Assembly (NCBI GenBank): GCA_029974985.1
Contig: JARKQC010000084.1
Coordinates: 1 to 33,491, forward strand
Direction of reading: 5' to 3'
DNA: 33,491 bases
Origin: Bacteroidota bacterium
Lineage (GTDB): Bacteria > Bacteroidota > Ignavibacteria > Kapaibacteriales > UBA2268
Of the stretch, positions 7,933 through 15,582 are shown piece after piece (positions within the stretch are counted from its first letter, which is position 1; each line of letters starts with the position of its first letter). Below the pieces are notes generated by a model that did no database searches, was not told the DNA's origin, and saw only the letters and a list, made by a program, of their open reading frames with translations. The position numbers and the translations under genes were made by a program.

Positions 7933-9190
7933 GTCTGCTGTTATAGGTAATCCAATTTCGCATAGCCAAAGTCCCTTGATTTTTAATAGTATTAGTAAAT
8001 TTTATGAAATTAAATCGCATTATACGCGTCTTGCAGGAAATTCTTTTGATGAGATTTTAAATTTAGCTAAATTACTTAATATTAACTCGCTTAATATTAC
8101 TTCTCCATATAAAAATATATCTTATAAAAGTGCAGATTTCAAAGATGAATATTCAGAAATTACAAAAAATTCAAATTTTTTAATTTTTGAAAATAATCGC
8201 TTAAATGCTTATAATACGGATTATTTTGCATTTCAAAAAATTTTTAGTAATTTAAATTTCGATAAAAAAGACCAAATTTTAATTTTTGGAGCCGGTGATA
8301 CAGCTTTTCTAATTACGAAAATTCTAAATTCCTATGGATATTTTAATTTGAATTTTGTCGTTAGAGATAAAATAAAGGTAAAAAATGATTTTTTTAAAAA
8401 TAATCAAAATCTAATTTTATTTAATGAATTAAAGAGTTTGAAACCTTTCCAATTATTGATAAATACGGTTCCAAAGATAAATATTAATATTTCTATGATT
8501 TTTGATAACCCTAATATTCAGATTATTGATGCAATTTATAAAAATCCATTTCTAAATAAATTTAGTAAAAACTATATTTCGGGATATAAGTGGCTAATTT
8601 ATCAAGCGATTCCAGCAATAACAAAATCATATAATATAGAATTAGATTTTGAGAAAATTGATTCTTTAATGAAAAACAATATTTCAAATAAGAAAAAAGT
8701 TGTATTAATTGGATTTATGGCATCTGGAAAAAGCACGATTGCTAATAAGTTAAGTCAAAAATTGAATATGAAATATGCTGATTCAGATGACACAATCGAA
8801 TTAAAAGAAAATACAAAAATCCATAATATTTTTAGTAATCAAGGTGAGAATTATTTTAGAAAAATTGAAGATATAACAATCAGGGAATTAATAAATAGCG
8901 ATAATCAAATCATTTCAATTGGCGGTGGAGCATTAGAAAATACGGAATTAGCAAACTATATTTTTGAAAATTCTTATGTGATTTATCTATTTTGCAAGCT
9001 CGATATATTAGTAAATAGAATAATAAATTCAAATATTCAGAGGCCAAAATTTGATATAAATAATTATGTGAATTTATATAATTCTCGGGAAAATGTTTAT
9101 TTTAAATATTCTGATTTGATAATTGATAACTCATATAATATTAATAATTCTATTAATTTATTAGAAAATGAAATACTTAACGCGTTCTAA
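7925..9190 (+). CDS. Fused shikimate dehydrogenase-shikimate kinase (AroE-AroK)
   Basis: One 421-residue protein carries steps 4 and 5. Residues 1-250 are shikimate dehydrogenase: VIGNPISHSQSP (6-17), NITSPYK with catalytic Lys63, NTDY with catalytic Asp99, nucleotide loop FGAGDTA (121-127), and the closing GYKWLIYQA. Residues 256-421 are shikimate kinase: Walker A GFMASGKST (263-271), DSDD (286-289), Arg312 in YFRKIE, GGGA (333-336), lid QRPK (Arg373) and SREN with Arg388. No stop or frame change separates the halves, so the fusion is real in this sequence. The usual aroE loop GAGGA is GAGDTA here. It overlaps aroD by 8 and aroA by 23 bases. Fusing the steps would keep shikimate on one polypeptide. 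Confidence 0.93.
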   Translation: MIRSAVIGNPISHSQSPLIFNSISKFYEIKSHYTRLAGNSFDEILNLAKLLNINSLNITSPYKNISYKSADFKDEYSEITKNSNFLIFENNRLNAYNTDYFAFQKIFSNLNFDKKDQILIFGAGDTAFLITKILNSYGYFNLNFVVRDKIKVKNDFFKNNQNLILFNELKSLKPFQLLINTVPKININISMIFDNPNIQIIDAIYKNPFLNKFSKNYISGYKWLIYQAIPAITKSYNIELDFEKIDSLMKNNISNKKKVVLIGFMASGKSTIANKLSQKLNMKYADSDDTIELKENTKIHNIFSNQGENYFRKIEDITIRELINSDNQIISIGGGALENTELANYIFENSYVIYLFCKLDILVNRIINSNIQRPKFDINNYVNLYNSRENVYFKYSDLIIDNSYNINNSINLLENEILNAF

Positions 9191-10364
9191 TATTTTTGGA
9201 GAAGTCGAGGCTCCAAAATCAAAAAGCATAATTCAAAGAAAATTAATTTCTTCTTTTCTTTCTGGTAAATTGTTAGATATTGATTATCAAAATTTAGCTT
9301 ACGACATTGAAATCACTCATAAAGCATTGAATATATTAGAATTAAATAATTCAGATATTTATATTGCTCAATCTGGTTTCTGTGCAAGAGTATTGCCAAT
9401 TATCGCTTCGATTTTTAATGATGAAAATAGATTTTTAATTCATAAATCATTAGCAAAACGCCCAATTACGAATTTATTAAACGATATTGGATTAAATTCA
9501 GAAATTAATAAAATATATGATGATTTTTTTGAATTGAGTGTTAAAAATAAAATTTCAAGTGGAGAATATTTTATTGATTGTTCAATAACAAGCCAAATTC
9601 TCACTGGATTACTGATGGCTTTGCCGTACAAAAAACAAGATAGCATTATTATTGTAAAAAATCTTACAAGTAAGCCATATATTGATTTAACTATTGATAT
9701 TTTAAAGACTTATTCTATTGAAATTGTTAATTCTGATTCTGAATATTTTATCAAAGGCGGTCAAAAATATTCTCAAATTTCTGATTATGAGGAAAGTGAT
9801 TGGAGTGGAGCCGCATTTTTAATTAGTGCCGCAGTAATTAATTCAGAAAAAGGTGTTCGGATTAATGGACTTTCTAATTCAAGCATACAAGCGGATAAAG
9901 ATATTTTAAAAATTCTCGAAAAAGCAAATGTTCAATATGAATTTTCAAAAAATCAATTTTTTGTTAAAAAATCTGAAATTAGTGCGTTTGAGCATGATTT
10001 TTCCAACTGTCCCGATTTAGTACCAGCAATTTTACCATTAGCTATAAATTCTAATGGTATATGTAAATTAAAAAATATTTCAAGATTAAAATATAAGGAA
10101 AGTAATAGAGTCAATTCTTTAATTGTTGAATATCAAAAATGCGGTATAAAAATCGAATATTGTGATAATGATTTGATAGTTTATCCCGATAAATTCCGAG
10201 GCACAAAAATTAATTCTCATAATGACCATAGAATACTTATGTCGCTTGCTGTTTCAGGGCTAAATTCTGATACTAAATTAGAAATTGACGATACAAATTG
10301 TGTAAATAAATCTTATCCGAATTTTTGGAACGATTTAAAATTATTAGGAGCTGAAATAAATTGA
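9168..10364 (+). CDS. aroA: EPSP synthase (3-phosphoshikimate 1-carboxyvinyltransferase)
   Basis: Sixth step: shikimate-3-phosphate + PEP to EPSP. The 398-residue protein keeps the N-terminal PKSKSIIQR (Lys19, Ser20, Arg24 in the spacing of E. coli Lys22, Ser23, Arg27). It also keeps SQILTGLLMALP, the DLVPAILPLA strand with the catalytic Asp, LKYKESNR, and NDHRILMSLAV. The PEP/glyphosate loop, normally NAGTAMRP, reads QSGFCARVL (68-76): Gly70 and Arg74 are kept, but Phe71 and Val75 replace the usual Thr and Pro. It is about 30 residues shorter than the E. coli enzyme. It starts in the last 23 bases of the aroE-aroK fusion and overlaps the aroC start by 4 bases. Confidence 0.93.
   Translation: MKYLTRSNIFGEVEAPKSKSIIQRKLISSFLSGKLLDIDYQNLAYDIEITHKALNILELNNSDIYIAQSGFCARVLPIIASIFNDENRFLIHKSLAKRPITNLLNDIGLNSEINKIYDDFFELSVKNKISSGEYFIDCSITSQILTGLLMALPYKKQDSIIIVKNLTSKPYIDLTIDILKTYSIEIVNSDSEYFIKGGQKYSQISDYEESDWSGAAFLISAAVINSEKGVRINGLSNSSIQADKDILKILEKANVQYEFSKNQFFVKKSEISAFEHDFSNCPDLVPAILPLAINSNGICKLKNISRLKYKESNRVNSLIVEYQKCGIKIEYCDNDLIVYPDKFRGTKINSHNDHRILMSLAVSGLNSDTKLEIDDTNCVNKSYPNFWNDLKLLGAEIN
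10346..10350 (+). promoter_or_regulatory. Shine-Dalgarno site fixing the TTG start of aroC
   Basis: AGGAG lies 10 bases before the TTG at 10361, inside the end of aroA. Most genes here lack such a site, so its presence supports the non-ATG start. Confidence 0.65.
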
Positions 10365-11341
10365 ATAGATATGGACGCATATTTTCAGTACAAATTTTTG
10401 GTGAAAGCCATGGTTTATCTGTTGGAATTATAATTGATGGCTGTCCCGAAGGTATTAGATTAAACAAAAATGATTTTGAAAACGATTTATTAAGAAGAAA
10501 AACTGGTGATTTTGGCACAAGCCCAAGATTTGAAACAGATATTCCAATTATTAAGTCGGGAGTTTTTAATGATTTTACAACTGGCTCCCCTATAATTATT
10601 GAATTTGAAAATAATGATATAAAATCTGAGGGTTACGAAAAAATTAAAAATATTCCTCGTCCCGGTCATTCTGATTTTGTTGCATATAAAAAGTATAATG
10701 GATTTAATGATTATCGTGGAGCAGGGCATTTTTCGGGAAGACTTACTATTGGATTGGTGGGAGCTGGGGTTATCGCAAAAAAAATCATTTCAGAAATTGA
10801 TATAAAATCTAAATTAATTTCTGCTGGCGGGCTTACGAATATTGAACAAGCTGTTTCTTCTGCTATAAACGATGCCGATTCGATTGGTGGAATCGTTGAG
10901 TGTAGAATAAATAATGTTCCAATTGGATTGGGAGAGCCTTTTTTTGATTCTATTGAGTCGTTAATTTCGCATATTATATTTTCAATTCCAGCTGTAAAAG
11001 GAATCGAATTTGGTTCTGGTTTTAGAAGTGCCGCTATGCGAGGTTCAGAGCATAATGATAGTTTAATTAATATTGATGGAAAAACTAATACCAATTTTTC
11101 AGGTGGAATAAATGGCGGTTTATCAAATGGAAATGAAATTGTGTTTAGAGTTGCTTTCAAACCCACTTCATCAATTCCAAAGGAACAAATTTCTATTGAT
11201 ATAAATTCGGGACAAGTAAAAAAATTAGAAATTATTGGGCGACACGACGCTTGTATAGCATTAAGAGCCTTAGTAATTGTCGAGGCAGCCGCGGCAATTG
11301 CATTAGCAGATTTATATTTAATTAATAAAAATTATAGATAA
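10361..11341 (+). CDS. aroC: Chorismate synthase
   Basis: Last shikimate step, EPSP to chorismate, with reduced FMN. The protein (326 residues) starts exactly as the family does, NRYGRIFSVQIFGESHG, so the TTG at 10361 is the correct start; an ATG alternative would remove this conserved N-terminus. Further hallmarks are RRKTGDFGTSPRFETD, RPGHSDFVAYKKY, RGAGHFSGRLTIGLVGAG, IEFGSGF and the C-terminal RHDACIALRALVIVEAA. It is slightly shorter than the usual 350-390 residues. TTGA overlaps the aroA stop codon (4 bases), with AGGAG ten bases upstream. It closes the operon. Confidence 0.94.
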   Translation: MNRYGRIFSVQIFGESHGLSVGIIIDGCPEGIRLNKNDFENDLLRRKTGDFGTSPRFETDIPIIKSGVFNDFTTGSPIIIEFENNDIKSEGYEKIKNIPRPGHSDFVAYKKYNGFNDYRGAGHFSGRLTIGLVGAGVIAKKIISEIDIKSKLISAGGLTNIEQAVSSAINDADSIGGIVECRINNVPIGLGEPFFDSIESLISHIIFSIPAVKGIEFGSGFRSAAMRGSEHNDSLINIDGKTNTNFSGGINGGLSNGNEIVFRVAFKPTSSIPKEQISIDINSGQVKKLEIIGRHDACIALRALVIVEAAAAIALADLYLINKNYR

Positions 11342-11360
11342 TTATTTTTTTTTAAAAAAA

Positions 11361-11393
11361 AATTATATTACTATTTAGCAATATAATTTTTAT
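11361..11393 (+). terminator. Possible weak terminator after aroC
   Basis: AATTATATT and AATATAATT form a perfect nine-pair stem around a ten-base loop, followed by TTTA. The stem has no G-C pair, so it may be chance in AT-rich DNA. Confidence 0.35.
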
Positions 11394-11436
11394 AGCATCG
11401 TTTATACATTTAAATTGTTTCAAAAGTGAGGAAAAT

Positions 11437-11811
11437 ATGAAATTTTTATCAAAAAAAGAATTTACAGAACAAATTTTCGATTACGAAAATAAAACAGAAT
11501 GGGAATATAATGGTGAACTCCCTGTAATAATTGATTTTTATGCGGATTGGTGTGGACCCTGCAAAATGCTTTCTCCAATAATGGATGAATTAGCAAACGA
11601 TTACGAAGGTAAAGTTAATATTTTTAAAGTAGATACAGAAGAGGAGCAAGAGCTTGCGGGTGCTTTCGGTATTCGTAGTATTCCATCTGTATTATTTATT
11701 CCTAAAAATAGTGAAAGACCGCAAATGTCTGTTGGTGCTATGCGTAAAGATGATTACAAAAAAGCAATTAAAGATATTTTTGGTGTAAACGACCCAGCAA
11801 CAAATAATTAA
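11437..11811 (+). CDS. Thioredoxin
   Basis: A 124-residue cytosolic thioredoxin. The redox motif WCGPCK is at 38-43 in FYADWCGPCKML, and the cis-proline loop is SIPSVLF. No signal peptide is visible, so reduction of cytosolic proteins is the likely role; an N-terminal stretch of about 25 residues (EQIFDYENKTEWEY) is longer than in classical TrxA and typical of Bacteroidota-type members. GAGGAAA stands six to eight bases before the ATG. Three bases after its stop begins a small membrane protein with two cysteines, and both precede the terminator at 12036, so they are one unit. Confidence 0.92.
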   Translation: MKFLSKKEFTEQIFDYENKTEWEYNGELPVIIDFYADWCGPCKMLSPIMDELANDYEGKVNIFKVDTEEEQELAGAFGIRSIPSVLFIPKNSERPQMSVGAMRKDDYKKAIKDIFGVNDPATNN

Positions 11812-11813
11812 TT

Positions 11814-12005
11814 ATGAATAATTATCTTAAAACAGGGCTTGGTGTTAGCATTGGAGCGATGCTCGGGTATGCTTATTACTATTTTATTGGATGTAGTTCT
11901 GGCACTTGCCCAATAACATCTAATTGGCATATTTCAACGCTATATGGTGCTTTTATGGGCTTAGTTGCAGTATTCCCAACTAAGAAAAAAGAAAAAAAAG
12001 ATTAG
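11814..12005 (+). CDS. Small two-helix membrane protein, DUF6132-like, with CX4C motif
   Basis: A 63-residue protein with hydrophobic segments at about 7-24 and 41-56 and a lysine-rich C-terminus (KKKEKKD). Between the helices is GCSSGTCPITSN, a CX4C pair placed, by the positive-inside rule, on the outer face of the membrane. The layout resembles the DUF6132 family of small membrane proteins. It lies two bases after the thioredoxin stop, so the two are very likely co-translated. Whether the cysteines are a thioredoxin substrate, or hold metal, cannot be told from the sequence. No known function. Confidence 0.75.
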   Translation: MNNYLKTGLGVSIGAMLGYAYYYFIGCSSGTCPITSNWHISTLYGAFMGLVAVFPTKKKEKKD

Positions 12006-12035
12006 TATATATATAAATGTTTTCATAAACTCCAA

Positions 12036-12070
12036 AAAATCCCAATAGCTGAAAGGTTGTTGGGTTTTTT
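12036..12070 (+). terminator. Rho-independent terminator of the thioredoxin unit
   Basis: CCCAA-T-AGCT, tetraloop GAAA, GGTT-G-TTGGG, then six T. The A run before the stem could lengthen it. Confidence 0.85.
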
Positions 12071-12161
12071 ATTATCAAATTATTGAGTTGAATATTAATT
12101 AATTGAAATATAATTATATGTTTATCGTTTCTTAAAAATTATTTTTTATTAATAATAATAA

Positions 12162-12686
12162 ATGACAATGGAAAGAAAAAACTCTTATAATTATGATGAA
12201 TTGATTTTGTCGGGGCACGGGCTTTTGTTTGGACAAGAATATGGTAAACTTCCGCTTCCAAATATGCTGATGATGGATAGAATTACCAATATTGATAATA
12301 ATGGCGGAGCTTATGGCAAAGGTATTGTCGTTGCTGAACTTGATATTAATCCCGATTTATGGTTTTTTGATTGTCATTTTAAGGGTGATGGCGTTATGCC
12401 CGGTTCTTTGGGGCTTGACGCACTACTTCAACTTACGGGTTTTTTCTTAGTATGGTCGGGTTTCAAAGGCAAGGGGCGCGCTTTAGGTTGTGATAAATTA
12501 AATTTCTTTGGTCAAGTATTGCCAACAAATAAGAAAGTTACTTACGAGGTTGATATCAAAAGAATTATCAATTTAAAGCTTACTATGGTTATCGCTGATG
12601 GAAAGGTTTTTGTTGACGACCAAGAAATTTATACTTGCGAAAATATGCGTGTTGGGCTTTTCGACCAATACGAAGTAAATTTATAA
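12162..12686 (+). CDS. fabA: 3-hydroxydecanoyl-ACP dehydratase/isomerase (FabA)
   Basis: A 174-residue hot-dog-fold dehydratase. In E. coli, FabA dehydrates 3-hydroxydecanoyl-ACP and isomerises the product to cis-3-decenoyl-ACP, the entry to unsaturated fatty acids. [20 protein letters not shown] carries His72 and Asp86, with the spacing of E. coli His70/Asp84. [22 protein letters not shown] and [13 protein letters not shown] also match FabA rather than FabZ, which is shorter and uses Glu. An ATG six bases downstream (MERK) is an equally possible start. It is a single-gene unit between two terminators. fabB is not present here, so whether it makes unsaturated acids depends on genes elsewhere. 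Confidence 0.9.
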   Translation: MTMERKNSYNYDELILSGHGLLFGQEYGKLPLPNMLMMDRITNIDNNGGAYGKGIVVAELDINPDLWFFDCHFKGDGVMPGSLGLDALLQLTGFFLVWSGFKGKGRALGCDKLNFFGQVLPTNKKVTYEVDIKRIINLKLTMVIADGKVFVDDQEIYTCENMRVGLFDQYEVNL

Positions 12687-12687
12687 A

Positions 12688-12735
12688 AAAAAATGAATAA
12701 ATAAAGTTAATTATCTATTCATTTTTTATTTTCTT
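12688..12735. terminator. Bidirectional terminator between fabA and hydG
   Basis: AAAAAATGAATA and TATTCATTTTTT form a twelve-pair stem around a sixteen-base loop, with A runs on one side and T runs on the other. This fits termination of both convergent genes. Confidence 0.75.
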
Positions 12736-12753
12736 ATTTAATTAAAAAACTAA

Positions 12754-14181
12754 TTAGAAATATTGGTCTCGCTCGCCATTTTTTACGCTTTCTAATTTTT
12801 GTTTTAAAATTCTAATATTCTGATTTTCTGCTAATTCATTAAGTTTTTTCTCAATTACTTGATAGCCAAGAGTTTTTGTTTCTTCTGGTGCGTAATCTTC
12901 GAGATATTCAGCTAATGTAAGCAAAGCATTTGGTGAACATAATTTTTTCACAAAGCCCGGAACAGCAAATTCCATAAAATGCTCCCCTGTTCTTCCCATT
13001 CGGTAGCAAGCAGTGCAAAATGATGGAATATGATCTTTTAAAAGTAATTCGTGAATAATTTCATTTAGCGGTCTGTCGTCATTAATCGTAAATTGCTCTT
13101 TATTAATATCTTGTAAATGGCGATTTTCATCACTATATCCACCTAACTCTATATTTGTACCGCCGTCAATCTGTGAAACTCCAAATTTTAATATTTCATC
13201 ACGTAATTCGGCTGGCTCGCGTGCTGTAAGTATCATTCCCGTATAAGGCACGGCTAATCTAAGTATAGCAACTAATTTTGTGAAATCATAATCATTTACT
13301 ATATATTTCATATCAAGATTCATATCGAGTGCATATTGTATTCTCGGAAATGAAATGGTATGCGGACCTACATTATAAACAGCTTCAAAATGATTTACGT
13401 GCCTTACTAATCCAAGTACTTCAAATCTCCAATCATACAATCCGAATAAAGCACCTATACCGACATCATCAATTCCCGCTTCCATAGCTCTATCCAAAGC
13501 AGTCAATCTCCAATCAAAATTACGTTTCATACCTGATAAATGTACTTTATGATATGTATCCTTATGATAAGTTTCTTGAAAGATTTGATAAGTGCCAATA
13601 CCTGCATTTTTTATAGTCTCAAAGCCTTTGATATCTTGCGGTGCCGCGTTAATATTTACTCTACGAATTTCACCATTTTTTTCTTTCACGGAATAAACTG
13701 TTTTTACTGATTCGGCAATAAATTCAGGCGAATAAACTTGATGCTCACCATAGACTAATACTAATCTTTTATGACCGTGGTTTTCTAATGTCTGAACTTC
13801 TTTGATTAATTCATTTTCATACAAAGTTTTACGGATTATATCTTTATTATTCTTTTTAAATCCGCAATAAGAACAATTATTCGAGCAGTAATTACCGATA
13901 TATAAGGGTGCAAAAAGAACGATTCTATCACCATAGATTTTTCGTTTAAGCTCTTTGGCGCCTTCTTTTATTTCTTCCACTAAATCAGGTGAGTTTGTAT
14001 TAACTAAAACAGCTGTTTCGTGCATACTAAGTCTTTTTTTATCTAAGGACATAGAGATAATTTCTCTAACTCTTGATTTGTCTGGTTTAGTATTGTTTAA
14101 TATATTAATAATCTCAGATGAATCAATAAATGGTTTCATTTTTTCATCTTCGATTAAATAATTCTCGGGATAATAAACCAT
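12754..14181 (-). CDS. hydG: [FeFe]-hydrogenase maturase HydG (radical SAM tyrosine lyase)
   Basis: HydG cleaves tyrosine with S-adenosylmethionine to form the CO and cyanide ligands of the hydrogenase H-cluster, releasing p-cresol. The 475-residue protein has the radical-SAM cluster motif CSNNCSYC (Cys99, Cys103, Cys106). It also has the second-cluster motif unique to HydG, CX2CX22C (Cys389, Cys392, Cys415, starting CTACYRMGRTGEH). That motif separates it from ThiH, and HydE lacks it. AGGTGA precedes the ATG. It follows the TM1266-type gene by 13 bases. HydE, HydF and the hydrogenase are not in the window and must be elsewhere if the system works. Confidence 0.96.
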   Translation of the reverse strand: MVYYPENYLIEDEKMKPFIDSSEIINILNNTKPDKSRVREIISMSLDKKRLSMHETAVLVNTNSPDLVEEIKEGAKELKRKIYGDRIVLFAPLYIGNYCSNNCSYCGFKKNNKDIIRKTLYENELIKEVQTLENHGHKRLVLVYGEHQVYSPEFIAESVKTVYSVKEKNGEIRRVNINAAPQDIKGFETIKNAGIGTYQIFQETYHKDTYHKVHLSGMKRNFDWRLTALDRAMEAGIDDVGIGALFGLYDWRFEVLGLVRHVNHFEAVYNVGPHTISFPRIQYALDMNLDMKYIVNDYDFTKLVAILRLAVPYTGMILTAREPAELRDEILKFGVSQIDGGTNIELGGYSDENRHLQDINKEQFTINDDRPLNEIIHELLLKDHIPSFCTACYRMGRTGEHFMEFAVPGFVKKLCSPNALLTLAEYLEDYAPEETKTLGYQVIEKKLNELAENQNIRILKQKLESVKNGERDQYF

Positions 14182-14194
14182 TTTAATTCACCTA

Positions 14195-14446
14195 TTATTG
14201 AATATTTTTCATAAAAATTGTTTCTAATTCAAGACCATTGAGTTTGTTTATTTTATCATTTAAATTTTGTATTTCTTCGTTTGTACCTTCGAGAATTAAT
14301 GAAATTATGTTTATATTTCTTTCTTTTAATGACAAACCTTGACGACCTAAAATCATTTCTGAATTTTCATTTAATATTTTATTTAATGATTCTACTTCAT
14401 TTTTGCTTTTTATAACGATTAAAGCACTACCAATTATTTTTTTCAT
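14195..14446 (-). CDS. TM1266-type putative regulator of the iron-only hydrogenase system
   Basis: An 83-residue protein with the ferredoxin-like/ACT-type pattern of the TM1266 family, whose solved Thermotoga member resembles the NikR C-terminal domain. Visible are the first strand IGSALIVIKSK, the helix with LNKILNENSEMILGRQG, then INIISLILEG, and a helix with LNDKINKLNGLE. It lacks a DNA-binding domain, so direct regulation is unproven. The family is named for its steady association with hydE/F/G, and here it is just upstream of hydG with a 13-base gap. GAAAGGTG is present upstream of its ATG. Confidence 0.85.
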   Translation of the reverse strand: MKKIIGSALIVIKSKNEVESLNKILNENSEMILGRQGLSLKERNINIISLILEGTNEEIQNLNDKINKLNGLELETIFMKNIQ

Positions 14447-14667
14447 TTTTTACACCTTTCTTTAAGTGAATATGTTATTGTTTATTAGAAAAATATTTAA
14501 TTTTTCAAAAGTTATCTATATACAAAAATACGTAATATATTTTTATTATTGCATTATTATTCACATAATATTATAATATATAGATATTAATATTATTTTA
14601 TTGTTACAATAATATGTTTAATTTGCATTATCATAACAATATTTTCATAATTATATATTGATTAATT

Positions 14668-15429
14668 TTAACTTTTTGATTCGATATAATTTAGTGCATC
14701 TTCAAATTCTTTCCAATGAGTGATTTCGTAGTCAGCAATACTATCTTTATGTTTATTATTAAGTATTTTAAATTGTTCGTCTGAATTATCAGGGCTAAAT
14801 CTAATTGCTTTCATACCAATACCCTTAGCACCTAAAATATCAGTTTTTTCAATATCGCCAATGTGCAAAGCATTTTCGGGACTTATTTCAGCTTTTTCTA
14901 AAATCGCATTATAAGCAAGTGGGTTTGGCTTTGATACGCCAGTTTCATCACTAAAACTAAAATAATCAAAATATTCAAGCACACCAGCATTTTGCATTAC
15001 TTTTTTTAGAATTATACCGGGAGTAAATCCAGTATCAGAAATTAATCCAATTTTATAATTTTTTGATTTTAAAGAAATTAAAACATCTTTAACACTTGGC
15101 ATTAAATTTGGTGGATAATCGAGTATAGATTCAGCAAATGATTTTGCTACAACTATTATAGCATCTTCTGAATAGGGTAGTTTTAAATATGACCATAAAA
15201 AGCTAATTGTTTCAAAAGTATCGGGGGTACGTTGCTCGTTTAACCATATATTATTAAAAAATTCCCAAGAGGCTTGGACAGCTTCTTGAAATTGTTCCGA
15301 GCTTATTTGTACATTTAATTTTGAAATTTCTTCGGCAAATGTATGTTGACGGACTGAATTTCTTTTAATTCCATTACTTGAATCAAATAAAGTATTCCAA
15401 AAATCAATAGTTATTAATTTGATTTGCAT
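14668..15429 (-). CDS. HAD-superfamily hydrolase
   Basis: A 253-residue cytosolic HAD hydrolase. Motif I is TIDFWNTLFD with nucleophile Asp9; the usual second Asp (+2) is Trp11. Motif II is GLISDTG, motif III Lys in GVSKPNP, and motif IV HIGDIEKTDILGAKG. The cap between motifs I and II is helical (C1 type, about 20-100), with several aromatic residues. Loss of the +2 Asp, normally the general acid of phosphatases, is also seen in haloacid dehalogenases and some other HADs, so the reaction cannot be named. Upstream of hydG-TM1266 on the same strand but separated by 221 bases, so probably independent. ATG at 15427-15429 puts strand 1 directly at the N-terminus, as expected. Confidence 0.85.
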   Translation of the reverse strand: MQIKLITIDFWNTLFDSSNGIKRNSVRQHTFAEEISKLNVQISSEQFQEAVQASWEFFNNIWLNEQRTPDTFETISFLWSYLKLPYSEDAIIVVAKSFAESILDYPPNLMPSVKDVLISLKSKNYKIGLISDTGFTPGIILKKVMQNAGVLEYFDYFSFSDETGVSKPNPLAYNAILEKAEISPENALHIGDIEKTDILGAKGIGMKAIRFSPDNSDEQFKILNNKHKDSIADYEITHWKEFEDALNYIESKS

Positions 15430-15582
15430 TATGATTAGATATCCAAATTTTGTTTAAAAATAATTTGACAATTATTATTCTAAAAAATTGTATTATTTAC
15501 TTTTAATTAAAATTATTAAATATTAAAAATAAAACAATATATTTAAATAAATATTATTTAATTACTTACGTATAAGTAAAAT

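Noticed and set aside
10711..11166. A 151-codon open frame antisense to aroC
   Set aside because: It lies entirely within the conserved chorismate synthase gene and its translation has no family features; it follows from the codon use of the sense strand.
12754..14181. Reading the radical SAM protein as ThiH or HydE
   Set aside because: The CX2CX22C C-terminal motif is specific to HydG, and the adjacent TM1266-type gene agrees.
14590..14615. ATATTATT/AATAATAT inverted repeat upstream of the TM1266-hydG unit as an operator
   Set aside because: Stem is A/T only in very AT-rich DNA and matches no operator I know; such pairs are expected by chance.
14447..14667. AT-rich intergenic stretch as a replication origin
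   Set aside because: No DnaA boxes of the TTATCCACA type (the nearest, TTATCTATA, has two mismatches) and no dnaA/dnaN neighbours.
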